Below are positions 62,487-64,000 of a stretch of 64,000 bases of DNA, piece after piece; positions within the stretch are counted from its first letter, which is position 1; every line of letters begins with the position of its first letter. Under the pieces are notes generated by a model, which had not been told where the DNA came from, did not search any database, and was given only the letters and a program-made list of their open reading frames with translations. This DNA comes from Phycomyces nitens (taxonomy: Eukaryota; Mucoromycota; Mucoromycetes; Mucorales; Phycomycetaceae), in contig JAHRBC010000003.1 in assembly GCA_022702545.1 (NCBI GenBank), forward strand, positions 5,704,001-5,768,000. Reading direction: 5' to 3'. Made by a program: the position numbers and the translations under genes.

Positions 62487-63872
62487 CACTTTCTACCTCG
62501 CATTTATACACCTCCACTCCTGTCTTTCAATATCTGGCCACGTTTTGGCGTCTACAAATTTATATAGACCATTCGTGGTTGATGTTTTTATTGCAATACT
62601 TCTTTATATTTCTTATTTAAGCCAAACATATATTCTTCCTTATTGGTATTTTATCTTATAGATGTACAGCATTTAGCAAACAAACACATACACTCAAAAG
62701 CCAATATATAATGTTTTTACAAGGTAATACAAAGTAAAGTATAATATATATAAATTCGGTCCGCTTGGCTGTTGGTTACCCGTCTGCCTGGTTGGTTTTG
62801 TATTCCAAGAAAGAAAGAAAAACTCATGGTCCTTAGCTACACAAACCACACGGAGCCCTATCAACAGATCGCAGGTTTTCTAGTCAGCTATCCCAATTTT
62901 CGTTTGCTATTGTATTAAAAAAAGTTGCTCTACACCTCAAATAAACAAAGAAAATCAAAAAAGGGGGGGATTCAATGCATTACATAAGGTACAATCTATT
63001 GTACCTGAATTATTGTACATACGCACATAAAACATTGAGAAATACGTTAAGAATAGGCGGAGCTTATGATACACTCATTTGCTTATTGAGTAATACAGAT
63101 AATTTATCCCAGACTTGCAAAAAATAAAATAAAATAAAAAAGATCTTGACCCATGTCTTTGGGGCTTTTGGCTTAACGGCTAGTATTGTAAAATGCATTT
63201 TAGCAGCCGTATAATTCAGATAAAAAGTGCAGATATCCAAGGGATTTGAATACAAGCAACCTTGATTTTCTTGGTTTTCAGTCTACCTAAACAGCATTAT
63301 CAATCATTATCCCTTTAGATCAAAGAATAAAATAGAATACCCCGGTCGCCCTGGCCAGTTTTATCCATATAGACCTTTGAGCTTCAATTTCAGATCCAAG
63401 GATACAATACACTTTGGAAATAAAGCCAAATATTTTATAGAGGATTAATAGGCAATGTACATGGGGGTATTGGTCGTATTATATTATAAAAATCAATCTC
63501 TTCTTTAGCCCAACCACTGCTTTTAAGGTGAATTATATAGTCAGGTAATAACATGCCCGGATAATTGAATAACACTGCAAGATTATAACAGCTTCATATA
63601 TATTCTGCTGGGATCTGATCCTGACTCTTTATTCCAAGAAACTCGAGGTTACATGTAGTAATTAGCTAGCTACCAGTGCTTTCAGATTTTGTTTTACACC
63701 AACAAACCGTGACACCTTGCCATCGTCATATATTTTTACCAATCCTATTCAAGACTATATACTGTTTAGTCCTAAAATGATCCTTGCTATTTGTTAAAAA
63801 GTAAAGTTTAGTGTAAAAAAAAAAGAGCACTAGAGTCTGATTTATAAAAATATGTTGCAACAATTCTAATAG
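62487..63872. other. Intergenic region downstream of Ras
   Basis: AT-rich, no gene supported. Poly(A) tracts and short low-complexity ORFs only. Confidence 0.5.
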
Positions 63873-64000
63873 ATCGACTTTGGCTGTTCCAAATGTGCAA
63901 GAAGAGATGTCTATGCAAGAGTCTATTGCGGTTTAGATATGTATATCTGGTCCGGTGGTGTTGAACCCATGGAAATCATCGGCGGTAACCTTGAACAATG
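63873..64000 (+). CDS. Partial coding exon of an unidentified gene at the right edge
   Basis: After an acceptor-like TAATAG the frame is open to the window end, reading IDFGCSKCARRDVYARVYCG then LDMYIWSGGVEPMEIIGGN. The composition (Cys pairs, Gly, Trp, Arg, Val) is coding-like and unlike neighbouring AT-rich noise. A C-x2-C pair is present but the family is not recognisable. The 5' exon and the rest of the gene are not visible, so strand and frame are provisional. Confidence 0.35.
   Translation, partial: MDFGCSKCARRDVYARVYCGLDMYIWSGGVEPMEIIGGNLEQ

Overview
The window is a stretch of an AT-rich, intron-containing eukaryotic nuclear genome, almost certainly fungal. Genes carry short introns (about 48-160 nt) with GT/GC...AG ends. 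The gene set is fungal: ILV6, TAL1, SSS1, a Tom20 receptor, Spf1/Ypk9-class ATPase, SGF73 and Fab1. The gene style and the presence of Fanzor (TnpB-like) relics suggest an early-diverging lineage, most likely Mucoromycota. That placement is inference. No CRISPR arrays, operons or bacterial features are present, and I saw no convincing tRNA or rRNA gene.

Layout, left to right. (1) 1-6946: 5'-truncated Fab1/PIKfyve lipid kinase (FYVE, CCT-like and PIPK regions) in nine exons. (2) 7959-8951: small membrane protein. (3) 10084-14964: DHH exopolyphosphatase with a signal-like N-terminus, F-box-like protein, FAHD1-type hydrolase, ribosomal P2. (4) 15414-17044: decayed Fanzor-like element, copy A. 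(5) 17713-22213: uncertain basic protein, ACT-family amino-acid permease, SSS1. (6) 22214-26798: gene-poor DNA with a dead Tc1/mariner transposase. (7) 26799-37479: GPAT3/4-like acyltransferase, P5B-type ATPase with a Cys-rich lumenal domain, SGF73 and a GATA factor. (8) 37480-42847: 5.4 kb of gene-poor DNA. (9) 42848-48969: small helix-turn-helix protein, two ESCRT-III genes side by side (DID2/CHMP1 and VPS24/CHMP3), ILV6, a hypothetical gene. (10) 49892-54878: RPL2/uL2, a Tom20-MYND-SET fusion and transaldolase. (11) 56654-58085: peroxisomal acyl-CoA thioesterase ending in SKL. (12) 58512-61163: Fanzor-like copy B, longer than A by about 970 bp. (13) 61428-62486: Ras GTPase. (14) 63873-64000: start of an unidentified exon running off the window.

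Several genes share endomembrane themes (Fab1 makes PtdIns(3,5)P2 on endosomes; DID2 and VPS24 build ESCRT-III there; P5B pumps act in endolysosomes), but they are scattered and there is no sign that they are co-regulated except by proximity of the two ESCRT-III genes.

The most noteworthy signals are: six introns whose reading frame demands a GC donor (mostly GCAAGT), an unusually high number; the Tom20-MYND-SET fusion; two related Fanzor-like relics with conserved non-coding flanks; a P5B ATPase with a large Cys-rich lumenal insertion and altered M4 motif; and a DHH exopolyphosphatase apparently routed to the secretory pathway. Exon boundaries were derived by hand and checked by reading-frame phase; coding lengths sum to whole codons for all multi-exon genes except where stated.
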